NCBI GenBank assembly: GCA_036937835.1
Contig: CM072879.1
Coordinates: 9,784,001-9,848,000 of the forward strand
DNA length: 64,000 nucleotides
Direction of reading: 5' to 3'
DNA from: Pampus argenteus
Taxonomy: Eukaryota > Chordata > Actinopteri > Scombriformes > Stromateidae
Part shown: piece after piece, positions 37,688-51,582 of the stretch
How the letters are laid out: each line of letters starts with the position of its first letter
Numbering within the stretch: the first letter of the stretch is position 1
Notes under the pieces: generated by a model
Seen by the model: the letters and a program-made list of their open reading frames with translations, nothing else
What the model was told of the DNA's origin: nothing
The model's database searches: none
Translations under genes and position numbers: made by a program

Positions 37688-39730
37688 TTGAGCAGCTGCC
37701 AACATGACCAGACATGTCATCTACTCTACTACCACTCTAACATCACTCAATGTGTCCCTCATATTACCTTACACTGCACACCTACTGTCCATTTCAGCAA
37801 ATAACACACGTAGCATAAACATAATCCTAAATCAAATGCATTGCTGTGCTCAATGGCTAAACACAAACATATACACGGTTAAGTTTATGCTTGATGAGGC
37901 AGCGTGGGCAGCCTTGTATCCTAGCTGGATTAAATGCGAGCAGGTTGTTGATTATCATGGTATTCATGGTTTGTTCAAGTTGAACCATTGAAAAAAAAAA
38001 CCCCAAAACCTCCTTTTCTCCAAGTTTGTATCTCAGAAATGGGATTTGGGGCAATTTAATTTAAGGAAACATGGCAAATGCTTTTATTACAGCCTAAATC
38101 ACCACATCACCAGGACATATCTTGCTTTCAATATCAATTATCTGAAGATGCATTTGCCTGTAATACTAAACATGCAAAGGTGGATATTGCAGATGGAAAG
38201 AAAAAGGATCTCAGAACACAGAAAGGTTACATCTTGGCTCTGCTCTCTAACAGTCTACTAATCTATCCCAAATAACTGCACATCTCTTCTTCCTACAGCG
38301 TACAGACAGGCCAGCTCTTTTCCTCCCCCCTCTGTGCAAAAAAAAAAAGAAAAAGGGATTGTTGGACACTTTACCTCAACTCTTTCCTGAGTCAAACAGC
38401 AGAGAAGATAGAAAGACAGAGGGACAGAAGCAGAGGAGGGGCCAGTGAGATGAAATGTGTTTTAAAGATGGCAGAGCTCCCACTCACTGCAGAGTTACAT
38501 TCTCATGTTTGCAGAGGAGCCTTGAAGTAACCGGAGAGAATAGACAGGCGGCGTATAAAAATCAAAGATGGCTGCAAAGCTCCACATCATCAGCCCGTCA
38601 TCTTACTGATTCAACCACATTCAACATGAAAAAAAACCATCTCTCTGATCTCTGATCTCTGTTGCTCTCTGTAGACATTCAGAAACATATTTCCATTTTA
38701 AAGAATTTATTAGAAGATTATAAGGATAATGAACGATTCAGTTTAACTCCAAAGGTAAAGGGTCATGAGCAGGGCAGAAGTCATACAGCGGCAATGACAA
38801 ACATTTTTTTTGAAATGCCAACACCAATTTCACCTTGATTTTAATGTGGCAGTTTGCACGGACTGGCCCTTTTTTTCCTCAAGAATGTGAGGGAGTCCTG
38901 GGTCAAGAAGTTTATCACTGACAGCTAATTTAGGTTACCCGACACTGCAGACTCAGATCTGCTTACTGGTTGAAGCTCAGCAGTGGTTAAAGCTGCTGCT
39001 ACAGCTTGTTGTTGTTGTTCTTCTTCTTCTATGAAATATGACTACAGATGGATTCAAAAACTAAATCTTAAATGACTGGAAGTGATAAAAAAAATATACA
39101 TATATGATTCAGCCATTTTGAATCTAACATCTTGCTCCACTGCTCTGGTGTCTCCTATAGCGCTGCCAGCTGGGCCTGCAGACAGATTCCTCCAGATGTG
39201 CTGTGCTCCAATTGGCTATCTCAGTTGTTTCCTCACTGGCCTCAGTCTCATATTTCCTCTCTGATGCGGAGGCGAGTGCTAAGGATTATGAGTGGAGTGG
39301 ATTTTCTCATGTCCACCGATCAGCCAGTATGGTAAGCAAAGGAGCACACGACCAGCAGAGAGATCAGGATGCAACAAGATTTGATCTGTTGAACTGTCGC
39401 ATGCTTGGATGGAGATGTGTAAAAATTGCACCTTTGAAAACCAAACACACGAATAAGAGTTCATCGGATGTTTTCGTGTTAAATCATGGGTATGAATCGC
39501 AGAGAGAATCAGATGCTGGTGTTACAGCATGCAGATGTTTTAATTATTATCATAAAATCTAGGAAGAAAGTCTAATTTAATCTTACAATAACATCCAAAC
39601 CTCAGATCAGTGTGTCAAGTTAATTAAAGCTTCATGTGAAAGCTGCTAGTCCTGTATAGATGGATGTCAAATTAAAGGAAAAGGCAACATAAAATGTTTC
39701 TATGAGCCGTCAGAACATCTTAAGTGCTCC
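36731..39730. other. col1a2 upstream intergenic region
   Basis: No supported gene. Contains a CT-rich tract at 37599-37689 and an exon-like open segment at 39161-39331 described under findings. The remaining ORFs are short and unrecognised. Confidence 0.5.
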
Positions 39731-39734
39731 TTAA

Positions 39735-39960
39735 CAAAGATCCTCCAAGTGTCTTGAACTCTACTGGCTGGATAAACACCATCCTACCACATCCTGGCTT
39801 TTTTTTTTCTCTATGGTTCAATCGGGTTGAGATCTGGTGACTGTGGAATCCATAGCATATAATTCACATCATTTTAATGATGCACTGGTATCTTGGAGGC
39901 CTCCATTCCTATTAGCATAGAAATGAATGGTGGTCTCAATCCATGGTAGGAAACTCACCT
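39735..39960 (-). mobile_element. Tc1/mariner transposase remnant
   Basis: On the minus strand, 39846-39818 reads PQSPDLNPIE, the conserved motif near the last catalytic acidic residue of Tc1 transposases. A stop follows immediately. Flanking sequence also resembles dispersed fish Tc1-like DNA. An isolated, inactive fragment; the borders are approximate. Confidence 0.75.
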
Positions 39961-40317
39961 GTATAGAAGCATCTGCATCCGTTCTGTTTCTCTGCTCATT
40001 TATTTGCGTTTTTGTATACGACCAACTTTAAGTTTTGGAGCCGAGCTGATGAAACAGTGTGACATTTCTTTTAAATGCTTTTATTGTTTGATATAAATTG
40101 CAGGAGATTGAAAACATGGTGACAACCTGTGGAGATGATTATGTCCACCTTCTTCTAGATCTCAAAACATGTATTTCTTCTGTATATAAAAAAATAAAGT
40201 TGCTGGTATGAATATGTAACCACATATTCATACACACGCAGCCATCTATAGGGGAAGTCTGATGATGGAGCAGAGAGAAAGAGAGAGTTAGTAATTAAAG
40301 AGGAGGAGTGTGCACAT

Positions 40318-40320
<3 letters not shown>

Positions 40321-40349
<29 letters not shown>
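40321..40349. repeat. (CA)n microsatellite
   Basis: About 14 CA units, uninterrupted. Confidence 0.95.
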
Positions 40350-40352
<3 letters not shown>

Positions 40353-40854
40353 TAATCGTCTCACCTACTTAAGCAAAAGAAGAGAAGACAGATGGGAAAA
40401 GATCAAAATATGGGTTGAAGGAAGTAGAGAGTGATGGATAAAAAGGTTCAGACACGCTGCCCTCTGTGATACTCACACAGAGAGATGTAGGCAATTAAAC
40501 AGGGAGCTACACACACTAACACACACATCAGCAGACATGCAGGGGCGGTTGAGGTTTTTTTAAAATTATAGCTTATATTCCAGGCAGCTTTTTTCTTTCT
40601 TTCTCTGCTCTGAAAACTTGCACCAAACTTTATACACAGAAAAATGTTCAGAAAAACTACAAACTGTTTGCTTTTTTGTATAATTATTATAGACATCAAT
40701 ACACATAATTACATCCTGGCACCAAATAACACAACAGTATTTTCTCATCGATTTTAATAAGTTTATATCTGGTGAGCTTGATCATAAAAAGATATTACAG
40801 GCTGTTCAGTCCCCATTGTCTCCGCTTATTGGCTGCTTAAGTTGTGTTAAACAA

Positions 40855-40911
40855 ATAGTTCAACATTTTAGAAAACAAACGTATTTGCTTCCTTGCAGAG
40901 AGTTAACTAAG
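40855..40911. repeat. dispersed repeat, copy 1 (short)
   Basis: Shares the words TAGTT-ACATTTT-GAAA and TTGC-GAGAGTTA, in order and spacing, with the copy near 55.96 kb. Resembles a common percomorph repeat that begins near GTTTGACATTTTGGGAAATA. Class uncertain (SINE or non-autonomous DNA element). Confidence 0.55.
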
Positions 40912-43900
40912 GTTGTTGGTCTATGCACTCCATAATGACACATTCCAAACATTGGGGTTTGCGTTAAATGACAGTTCCCCTTAAGGTTAGGAGACCTTTG
41001 TTGTCATGGTTACAATGGTAATCATGTGCTTATATGTTGCTTTCGCGACACTTAATTGAATGATGCTATCATTTGTCTTGGGAGGACAGTCTCTTATGTG
41101 TGTCCTTGGTGTCCCGTGCGTTAAAAAGGCCTATTGTATGTCCCTTCATTTCACCAGATTCTCGAGTCATTTAATTTAACGACATCATTCGGAAAAGTTA
41201 AAAAAAATCATAAAGTCAGCGAACTGAGTAATGTCAGTCACACATCAGTATCTATATGTAGTATCTGTAATTTAAAAAAATGTATAAAAAGTATATTAGC
41301 TAACAATAATAATCTAAACTAAAGAATCCAGGACCTTATTGGCTGTGCCATTCCAACACTTGAACTCGCTAAATGCCTTACATACATACAGTTACAGATA
41401 CAGTTAGTATCCTTAGAAACTCGACTTGCACATAAAGACCTCTTAAACGCAGTGGAACTTAAGAGGTTCAACTCAACAGATTAAATTGGGCAGCAAATAT
41501 AACTCATTTTATTTCAAGGTGATAAGCAATGAATCATCACACAGCTCCTTCAGACAATCAGTCAATAGTTAACCATGTGGACTTCTCACTAAAACGTTTC
41601 TTTAGCCCAAATTAAAGCAACGTCCCTCTCTGTTCTTTAGAGGAGAATCTGGAAGCTGCTAGCACTTGCACCAGTCTTTAAGATGAGTCAAAGAATTCAG
41701 CTTGCTTGTTGGCCTGACAGGCCTGAGCGCATATCAGCATGCTGAGGCCACTGACATTATTCACCCTGCTGACTGACTGACTGTGCAGCACCCAGGAAGG
41801 AAGGAAGGAACTGGGGGAGAACTAGTAAAAGACAGACCCAGCTTTTTAAGGAGCCCTCATTTACTTTAAGAGCTTTTAAATTATACAACAACCCGGCCAA
41901 GTTTGTGATGTGTCTATGGGACGTGTCTAACGCCTTTTCTCTCTAATTTTTTATCTCTTTTCCTGTTTTCCCTTTCACCTATGTTTCTCATATACAGTAA
42001 TTTCCCTCTGCTTTCACCGTGATGGCAGCCTCTTCCTCCCCCTCTCACTCCCTTACCACATCTGCAGGCTGTTTGGAATATATTTCTGCAGTGTTCAGAT
42101 CGTAGCTACGGGGGGGCGGGGTTATTGAAGAGCTGATCTAATGTCGGTTTGGGAAAGAGTGGATAGAAAGGAGAGGTAGTGAGGGGTACGGTAACTATAA
42201 ATGAGTGTTGGGAAAGACAAGACAAGTGGAGAAGTTGAGTCAGAGGGAATAGTTCTTTCACTGAAGATATACCAAATAGCCAATGAAAATCCTTCTCTTC
42301 TCAAGCTAAGGCAGATCAATCTATACTTAATATAGCATCTCCTCTGTTTCTTCTTTTAGTAGCTATCAATGTTTAAGCAAAATCAGTTCCCCTGAAAAGC
42401 CTTTCTGCCGGTGGGAAAGAACGCGAGAATCATTGAAAAAGCAGAGAGCAAGAGGGTTAAAATCAAAGTAGGGAACCTCCCTTGGCTGGGACTAACACAT
42501 GGTTAGATTTGCCTGTGTGTCCACATGACTCACAGTCTGGTCACCAAACGCATAATAAACGTGACAGAAATATCCACACACAATGTCACCAGAGTCCACA
42601 GTAGGCAGTTAATTGCTAGATAGCGCTGGGCCGTGGTTTGAGAGAGAGGGAAAAGTCCAGCTCATATAAGAGCAGAGCAACTGAGTGTCCATGTATGTTT
42701 TAGAGTACAGTAACGTACACATTGTATTGGTTGATAATCAATTGCTGAGTACAAAAAAAACAAAAAACCATTATTCACATCCTTACAACAGCTCAGTTTC
42801 ATAGGCTGCTATTAAGAATCAAACATACATTTGGTGGTGTTTTGACTATAGAAATGTGGGTAGAAGTGTATTTTTGAGATTCATTGGGTAAACACATACA
42901 CATACGGCAAAGGTTTCTAGATTCTGGATGCATTATTTTCCCTCAAACTTACAATGACTCCACATACGTTGATTTAACATAGTTTAATGCACTTCCTCAT
43001 TCCAGTAACGGATGACCTACATCTCATTGGTCAGTGCTTTATAAGCAAATCATTTGCATACATTAAGTGCATTTTGGTTTTTGGTTTCTCTGTGGCAGTC
43101 ACAAACATATTTACACAGTATATGAGGTAAGTATACGCAGGATTACTGTTACTGTGAAGCATAGTCTTGCTCAAGCATAGACCTGCAGACTTCACTAAAA
43201 CGGTTGGAGTGTGTCGGTTATCGAAGGGTTAAGCTGAGCTCAGTTTTGGTGAGTGGAGGGGCTGAAATCGTTTCCATATTACAACACACATGAGGAACAC
43301 ATTTAAGTGAGTTCAGCTGTCTGGAGTCTCCCTCTCTCTCCCTCTCTCTCTCTCCCTCCCTCTGTCCCTCTCTCACTATCTCTTACTGGCTGGTTAGAGG
43401 CAAGTTCAACACAGCCGTATATCATTTCACATCTGGGAAAATGCACTCAGGACCCCGGATGACACACGGGAGAAAAGAGAGACAACGCGCTTCATCCGTA
43501 ACCAACCTCTGTGATAAAGGATGAAGAGTTTAAAAAATGACCAAAGACCTAAAAAAAGCCAAAATGGTTTAACTAACGCTGTTGAACAATATATCTCTAA
43601 TACTGCAGGATACTCCATAGTACCACAAAGATTGAAAGTATCTCTATACTAGTTAAAGAAAAAAATGTGAACACGACAAACTGTAAGATTAATATTAACA
43701 CCAATGGAAATCTGAGACATCACGTTCTTCGACTCCTCCCATCACTTCCCCTCAATATGTCTGCCCCTTTGAAATGGCTCTGGTTACTGCAGTTTTATTT
43801 TGGTGTGATGGATGTTGACTGGCTGAGCGTTCAAGAGGGAGGAATCTCTACAGTCTTTTTTTTTTTTTCCAATATGGAAACTGTTGTTTCCCTTCAGTCC

Positions 43901-46146
43901 CAGGTCCACATACCACAATGATATTGCTTCCATGACTTCAACTGCCTCTGCAGTTTATTCTGTCTGGATAGTTGAGTTATTTTTTGTAGATGCAGTAAGT
44001 CTTGGAGTAAGTGGAAATGGTGTAGAAAACAACTACAATATCCTATCCTCTTTCTTTTTGTATCTCTTGTTCTTTTTCTGGTTTTCTTCTTCTCCAAGAC
44101 ACATGAACACAAAGGTGATGGGGTCCCTGCAGTGTGAACGATGGGTGGTGAACAAGAGTTATAGAGGTGAGGTCAAAGTTGAGGAGAAAAAAAAACACCC
44201 TCCACGCATTAATTGAAGGCCCACATATGCCAGCGTCTTCATGGCTGACCTCAAACCTTCTATGTGTTGTAAAAAGCAGAGGATGCATTCAGGGAACCCC
44301 AACATGAAACATTCATCTCCTTCAACCATTATTTCTTATTTTTTTAGCTTTTCTTTTTTTTTACTCACATCAAAGTCAGTTAAATCTCAGCTACAAATTA
44401 GTTTTAAAGTGATGTTGTACATTTTGAAATACATACAATGTGAAAATAGTTCATCTTTGTTCAGAGACTCTGTGAGTTTTTGTCAGAGAGAAATCCAGCG
44501 CTTGGCCTTTCAGGCTTTTTTACGGCTGCAATTGGTGTGACAACAAGGAAGTAAGATGACTCCTCCAGACCTCCTCTGCACTTGAATGATTTCACAGATG
44601 GGAAGGAAGAAAACAGCTCGATCCTCTAAAGCAAGGCAGGAGTTTTGATGCAGGGAAAAGGTTTTTACATATTTCATGTTGCTGTGCAAACTTGTAAAGG
44701 GACTATTTGATTAAATAATTGACAATACTCGTAATAATCATAACTTTGTATATGCCATACAGAGGATAGACGTTAAACAATGTGGGACAGTGGAAGTGCA
44801 TTTAAAGAAACATCTCTAAAAACCTGAAATTACTCAACTTATTCTCTAGCAATCCTCAACAATTTTAATGGAAACTTAAACCCAGCCAGTGATTTATGGA
44901 CTCGAAATGGGACAAACTCTAACCTAACACCAAGAGATGAGGGGAGATGGACTTAGTTTCAGGAATCTTTCTTTAAGAAATACGTTTTCTAAAATAAATC
45001 TACACAAACTGAATTATCTACAAAAATCTCTCTTCTTCTTTTATTGTTGAAGGCGTTTGACAAAGCTTTCAATTCAATTCAAATAGTTTTAATTTACACA
45101 AAGATAAATGGTTCTGTGAATATTATCATTCATCCAGGTCATAAGAGATAACAAAGATAAATGGTGGATGGTCTGCAGGTGGCCAAAGGCACATTTTATG
45201 TCAGAAGCGGCAAACTGACCATTTCTTGTACTATGCTGTTCAACCATATCGCCGCTTCGTCAGCGGATGGAGTTTGCTCCGTTGTCATGAAGATGGATCC
45301 GTTGTCATGTGAGCATAGTAGATTATCTGTAAGACTTCTGTTGGCATGTGAGTTAAGCATGAACATTAATTCTTGACCTTGGAAATCAAATATATAATAA
45401 AACCCATTAACATCTACTAAGGGAAGACCTTGTGATATTGTTTAAAACATCTCTGTCTCTATAACATAAAAGCTCTTGGGCCTTAAATTGGATAGGAGAA
45501 TAGGACACCTTTAGTTTAGAGGAAGTATTCCTTAAGACTCTGTTAGTATGTTTTATGTTTAGCCTTAAAAATCTAGGGAAGGAATATGACAAAAGTGTGT
45601 ATTTTACACCCTTGTAGAATAATGGTCACTTCAACTGATCTGAGTACAGTTTAAAGCACTGTGACGTACCTTTCTAGCAAATCTTTCCTTGTCTCTAAGG
45701 CAATTTGTTGGTGTAGTCAACCTCTGGACAGGATTGTGCCCTGCCTTTACTGGGTTATGGGCTTAAATGAGTTGTTAAACTGTCTGCCACCTGCTTCCAA
45801 TCAAACCGCCACCTGCCACATAAAACACCTGGTGGACGCTTGCTGAATGCAACAGGCCTTTTAAACCTCCCTCAAGCTTATGGCAAAATGATGCGGCCTG
45901 GGGACAAAGACGAAACTACCGTCACAGCTGAAAACCCCTCTCGTCTGACGCTTGACACGTCAGGTTGGAGGAGAGATGAAGTGGTTTCTTAAAACATGTA
46001 TGAAGCGTGGAAAGCTAGTCTTTTGGTTTCTTGTAAATCTCCCTTATTTGATCAGTCATATGACAACTTAGATTAGCAGTTTGAGGCACAATGAAATGAA
46101 GATTATGTGATTGGATTAGTATCTAAAATACATTAGTTGACATGAA

Positions 46147-46194
46147 TGTGTGTGTGTGTGTGCACGCGTGTGTGTGTGTGTGTGTGTGTGTGTA
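46147..46194. repeat. (GT)n microsatellite, interrupted
   Basis: GT dinucleotide tract broken once by GCACGC. Confidence 0.95.
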
Positions 46195-49100
46195 TGTATG
46201 AGAGCGTGAGAGAGGTGGGTGGGAATACCATTTACATCTCCACAGTTGAACACTTTCTAGTTGTTGTTCATAACTATATACTCTCTGTAGTTAAGGGTCA
46301 ATCTAATGTTTTGTGTTACACATTAAACTTTCTATGTGTTAAGTTAATGAACAGTGCGTGTTGTGATTAAATACTGAAAAAGTAAATTGCGAGCTGTTTT
46401 TTTTTTTTTGTCTCCATTTGATCACTCTGTCTGGGAGCAGCACTACATCTTGCATTTCAGTCTGCTGCTGTGTCATTTTTTCCACCCGCTTAGCCAGTGG
46501 GAGGAGGGTTGTTTAAGTGGAAGCTGAAGCAATGGGTGGAAGACATCTCCTATCGGCAGCAGAAAAAACAGCGGTGCTTGAAACCTGATTTTATGATACT
46601 ATATTAGTCTCCTCCCAACCCTTTTCTTTGAGGATTTTGATGATACTGTCTACAGTGTCTACTACAGTCACTTCTGACATTCTCCCAATGTTTGTTTGAG
46701 AAAAACAATACCTACAACAAATATATTAAGTATCTGACAACTCAAAGGCACGCTTGGTCACCATATTCAATATAATGCTCATCTCCATAAAAACAGAACC
46801 ACTGGGTATCAACAGTGTCTATAGACATGGCAGGTTGAATATAGTTTGGATTGAGTTAAGGCTATAGCTATGTTAATAGGTACACTACACAAGAGGAAGA
46901 ACATCAGTAGTGCTCTCATCAAAGCTATAATAAAATAATAAAAAGCTATACATGTGTAACCATTGCCAATATACATCACAGCTCTAACTTTGATTTGGAC
47001 AAGAGCGTCTCGTATGTTGATGTGGCCCTTAAATGTTGAAGAACTTATAGATTGCCAGTTTGGCCTTGCTGCTCTGTGTTGTGATGTGGCGATGGGAGGT
47101 GAGAAGCTAACATCGAAAATGCAGATTCTACTAAATTGAAGAGGCAAAGAGGTTCCCTCTGATCTGGACTTGGTTTGTAGCAGGAGGAGCCTCCACTCAA
47201 GACCCCCATGCTGTTGTGCAAGTAGGAATTGGGATGGAGAGGATGCTGATGATGAGTATGTCCCAAAGTCAGGACCTATCACAACCTACAGTATGAGGTC
47301 ATCCAAAATGAGTAACATAAAAAAACAAGAGATTAGTTGATGTTCAGTTGAATCAAGACACTGCTAAAAAAAATAAGCCGTATTTTAACTGTTGGTTTCC
47401 AATTTAGATCTGTTCTGTTTGTGACCAAAAAATAACTATTGATTGCCTTCTGGTACCAGTATTCGGGGACGTAATTTGGTTACAATATGTCTCTGTTGTT
47501 CTATAGCTGACATGCATGCATAGCACACATGGCATACTCATCCCTTTTTCCTCTCTATCCTTTTCTAAAAATCCAGCTCACTCTGACTATATTCTAGTTC
47601 CACAAGCTCCACATCATCACTTCTCCTCCACCTTCTCCTCCTCCCCCTCGTGTCTCTCTCTCCCACAGCTTTCCTCTTTTCTCTTTTCTTCTGTGCCTGT
47701 AGCACAGCTTGTCTGGATCCATGGTTTTGGATCACAGTCCAAATGTTAGGGTTTGCTGTCCAGAGAAAACACTCTGTCGAGCCAAACAAAAGGAGGGAAA
47801 AAAAGAAAAAGGAAAACTCAAGTTAGGGCAGGGAAACCGTCTTTTCTTATAATGCTCTGTGATACCGTTTAAAGATATAGATTTGGAGCACTGCCGTTTG
47901 TACTTGAAATGAATTCGCACTGTTTTATTTCAAAGCTCAGAAAAAGGCAGATTTGGGCACCATAGTTTCAGTTGAAACATATTTGTAACGTTGCTCTTAA
48001 ATGATGTGGGAGGAGGCTAATCTGATGGTCCCTCCTCTCTGCAAGTTAAACCTGCCTCTTACCGAAAACAAATGCTGCACTAATAACCTCACAAGTATTG
48101 AACATTAAAGGTGTTGTGTTTACATTGTTGGTCCCTGGGCAGCAGTAGCAATTAAACATACAATTATTACTACACATGTCAGGTTATAACTGCATAAACA
48201 GTACACAATATAAGACAAATAATATGTCTGATTAGCTGTAAGTAGTAAGTAGGTGTATACCATTCTGCTTAAAGAAATAAAGAAGAAGAAATAATTAAAA
48301 ATAGGTATGAATCTATTTACTCAGATGAATCTGAAGCATTAGGGAGACTCAATTAGGAAAGTGGAGCACACTCAGTAATTAGTGAAGATGTGGATTGCTT
48401 CAGGAAAACCCCAGGTGAGTTCCCGCTGGGCAGCTGTAAGCGCAGGTAGTTTGTGTGGAAGTTCGTGGCCAGACCAAGTATGTTTATTACAGTCCTTACA
48501 GACAGCCAGGCAGGCCTCATGGTGGCTTGTGGCTTGTGCAGGTGAAGACTGTTATACATCACTTTAGTGCATAGTGCTACGTTTAAAACTGCACATTTCA
48601 ACATTAGAATGAAGTATCCGCAGTATTGATAATGCAAACATGAGAAAACCACATTTTTATTATCTCCTGTATGTGCAGACCTTATTTGTACTGTAGAAGA
48701 AGAAGAAGAAAAAAAGTTGCATTAATGATTTGCCTCTATGTTCATAACAGAGCTCCTCCAGGTTATATAAATAAAAATCACAAGGAACAGCAGGACCTCT
48801 TTAGAGAGGGATCATGTTTACTATGACTTGCTAATTAGTAAATTGCTCAGAGTTAACGCAAGTACTCCTACAGTTAAAGACTCCTCCACAGGAGCTTGCT
48901 GCTTGGCTTGAAATGCTTTATGTTTCCTGTGTAGCCCTCTGAATATGTTACCCTGCCACACTGCACAACAACTGTAGCCTAACTAATAGAATGGCTATTG
49001 TTAACAAGCATGCAGTATCAGTTAAAAGTCTGGTCAAACCAGTCAAAATGCACAAATGCTGGCTTCTATTTGTTTGTATACGTATACAAGTATTTGTGTG

Positions 49101-49560
49101 AGAGAGTGGATCTGTGTTTTTGTGTACGTCACTTGGCACCTGGAACACATTACATCCTTATGGAGCCATATGGTGGGCACATGAGTCTTAAAGTGGCAGG
49201 GGCCTGTCTTTCCCACATTAAGGTTATTAGTAAAGTCCGCACTCCCCACCAGACTGACCCGATGACATCAACACATGCTGGTTGAAGTGGACCCCTCATT
49301 GTGTTTTTTAGAGCGTTGTGTTTTAGCTACCGTTCGACTTCCAAGGTTTCAGATGGCTGAATGCTACTGTAATTTAAGATTAAAGAGTGACTTGATGATG
49401 ACAATATTGTGGAAAAATAAAAATATTTTATGCTTTTACTGACACTGACATCACTATTATAATTTGATGAATTTCTACAAACATCCAGTTCCCCTTCGAA
49501 TACAACTAAGAATTAGCTCATGTAGTTTTGGTTTGAGAAGTCTTCCTATTTTAAACATAG
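46195..49560. other. intergenic region, no gene seen
   Basis: The longest minus-strand ORF (47282-46809, 157 codons) shows no domain, signal peptide or splice context that would support it. Nothing else found. Confidence 0.5.
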
Positions 49561-49565
49561 GAGTG

Positions 49566-49568
<3 letters not shown>

Positions 49569-49601
<33 letters not shown>
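49569..49601. repeat. (GT)n microsatellite
   Basis: About 16 GT units. Confidence 0.95.
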
Positions 49602-49602
<1 letters not shown>

Positions 49603-50104
49603 TATGTGCACACTCCTCCTCTTCACCTCGTCTTGTTGCATTTGGAGGTTTGGCTAATGATGGAAGAAATTCCATCTGAGAATTACAGATGGTTATATTT
49701 TTTTCCCCTAGTTTCTTTGTCTAGTCCCTCCTCCTCCTCTCTCTCTCTCTCTATCTGTGTGTGTGTGTTTGGATGATTTTCTCTCTCATTTCTTGACTGC
49801 TCAGTGGAAAATCACCATCATAGCAAGTTTCTGCCTTTGCATTTGTTCAAACTCACTTAGCCAGATACGAGTCGTAGACTGTAGCTGGGCTGACATGAAA
49901 CTAGTTGGTGTGTTCCCAAACAATGTTCTTTAAATTTGCCACATAAGCTAATACCAAGACTAAACAATATTCATGACTGATATTGATGACAACAGTGTAC
50001 ACACATTCAGTCCATATTTCTCCCCTTGTCAGACATCAGTTCATACAGTATATGAATGAGTCAGAGGCACGATTAAAAGGAGGGGATAGGGTTTAGTTTA
50101 AAAG

Positions 50105-50170
50105 AAGAGGGGTGAGAGAAAGAAAGAGAGAGAGAGAGACACAGAGAGAGAGATAGAGAGAGAGAGAGAG
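50105..50170. repeat. (GA)n-rich tract
   Basis: Purine-only stretch dominated by GA, with short breaks. Confidence 0.9.
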
Positions 50171-50335
50171 GTTGAAGGAAATAGAGAGAGTTAAGGAACG
50201 GGAGGAGGTTTAAGGGTAGAGTAGGCAGCCCATGACATAGCTAAAGCATGAGTAAATGCCTGCTGGCTGACGTCCACTGTGAAAGTTCTGCATCTGGTTA
50301 AAATCTACTGCCTCTGTTCTCTTTGACTTCCCTGC

Positions 50336-50372
50336 CTTCTTCTTCTTTTTCTTTTTCTTTTTCTTCTTCTTA
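50336..50372. repeat. TTC/TTTTC pyrimidine tract
   Basis: Continuous C/T stretch of TTCTTC and TTTTTC words. Confidence 0.85.
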
Positions 50373-51301
50373 ACTTTTCATTTTTAAGTCATCTCTTCTT
50401 CAGTGTATTTTTATATTTTTCTTATTTCCACTTATTCCCTATCTCCTCTCCGTCGACTGATTGCTCTTTGTTTCTTTTTCCCTTCTCTCCGTCTCTGTCC
50501 ACAAAGATCAACACAGACAGATCCTACACCACCCCCCAATGTTTCAGTGTTGTTCGGAGGAAAGACTTTGTCATGTTGCTGGTGTTTTGCTGTTATACTT
50601 TGTAGTTCCTACTCATCCAAACTCTTTGTAACTAGAATTTGCAGAAAACCAGTGTAGATTAGTTAAAATCAGTCAGTCTAACTAGAATCTAAAATGTAAA
50701 TCAGTTGTTGGATTTCTCTATTTTTTTCTAATTCTTTACTTGAAATGTCAACTTCAACAATACATCCGTACATCAAGCTAAAATTCGCTCCAAATGAGAA
50801 TGGACAACATGTGGATAAACCTTAGCAACAACCTTAGCAACAAAAGCTACAGAACGGATGGCTGCTGATGTCAGCATGGTGTGGAAGTGGATCATTATCA
50901 TACATTTCCTGAGATTTAAACATGCAAACAAGCTCAATTTGTTGCAGTTCCAACCCAGAAGATCTGCAGATACACCATTTTTTAGTTGCTTTGGTTCTTA
51001 TCATTATGCTGAGAGAGGAAGTGTCTCTTTTACTTTTACTCAGCTGACTAACTTCAGGGTTTTCTTTGTCATGCAGGAAGGTATTATCTCTTTTGTCGTG
51101 TATCTTTATCCAGAACAGGAAAAACATGTGGATTCTGCTTTGGAGTTCACTGCAGATTACTACAGGTATAATTATTTTACCACCTTGTGATTGATATGTG
51201 CTTATAATGGCAGTAAAGCCTAATGGATAGGAGCATGTGTTGAACACTGTGGTGGTCCCAACTCTCCTAGTTTACAGGGGGCAGTGGGACAGGTATGAGC
51301 T

Positions 51302-51404
<103 letters not shown>

Positions 51405-51540
51405 ATCTTCTCAGTTCCTGCATGTGTTTTAGCAATGCAAGGACAACAAACTTGTTTGTCTTTCTGCGTCTTTCTATTTCTTATTCTTTTCTTTTGTGTT
51501 CTTTCTTTCTTGTCTGCAATACAAAAACACCCACACATAC

Positions 51541-51541
51541 G

Positions 51542-51580
<39 letters not shown>
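51541..51580. repeat. (CA)n microsatellite
   Basis: About 18 CA units, 140 bp from the compound repeat. Confidence 0.95.

Positions 51581-51582
<2 letters not shown>

Larger units (their letters stand above)
39961..46140. other. intergenic region, no gene seen
   Basis: Holds the short repeat copy at 40.86 kb, a (GGAA)n tract at 41794-41810, CT-rich sequence at 43329-43380 and T runs. ORFs up to about 110 codons have low-complexity composition and no recognised similarity. Confidence 0.5.

Noticed and set aside
46809..47282. 157-codon minus-strand ORF
   Set aside because: No domain, no family resemblance, low-complexity segments and no splice context; ORFs of this length occur by chance in AT-rich DNA of this size.
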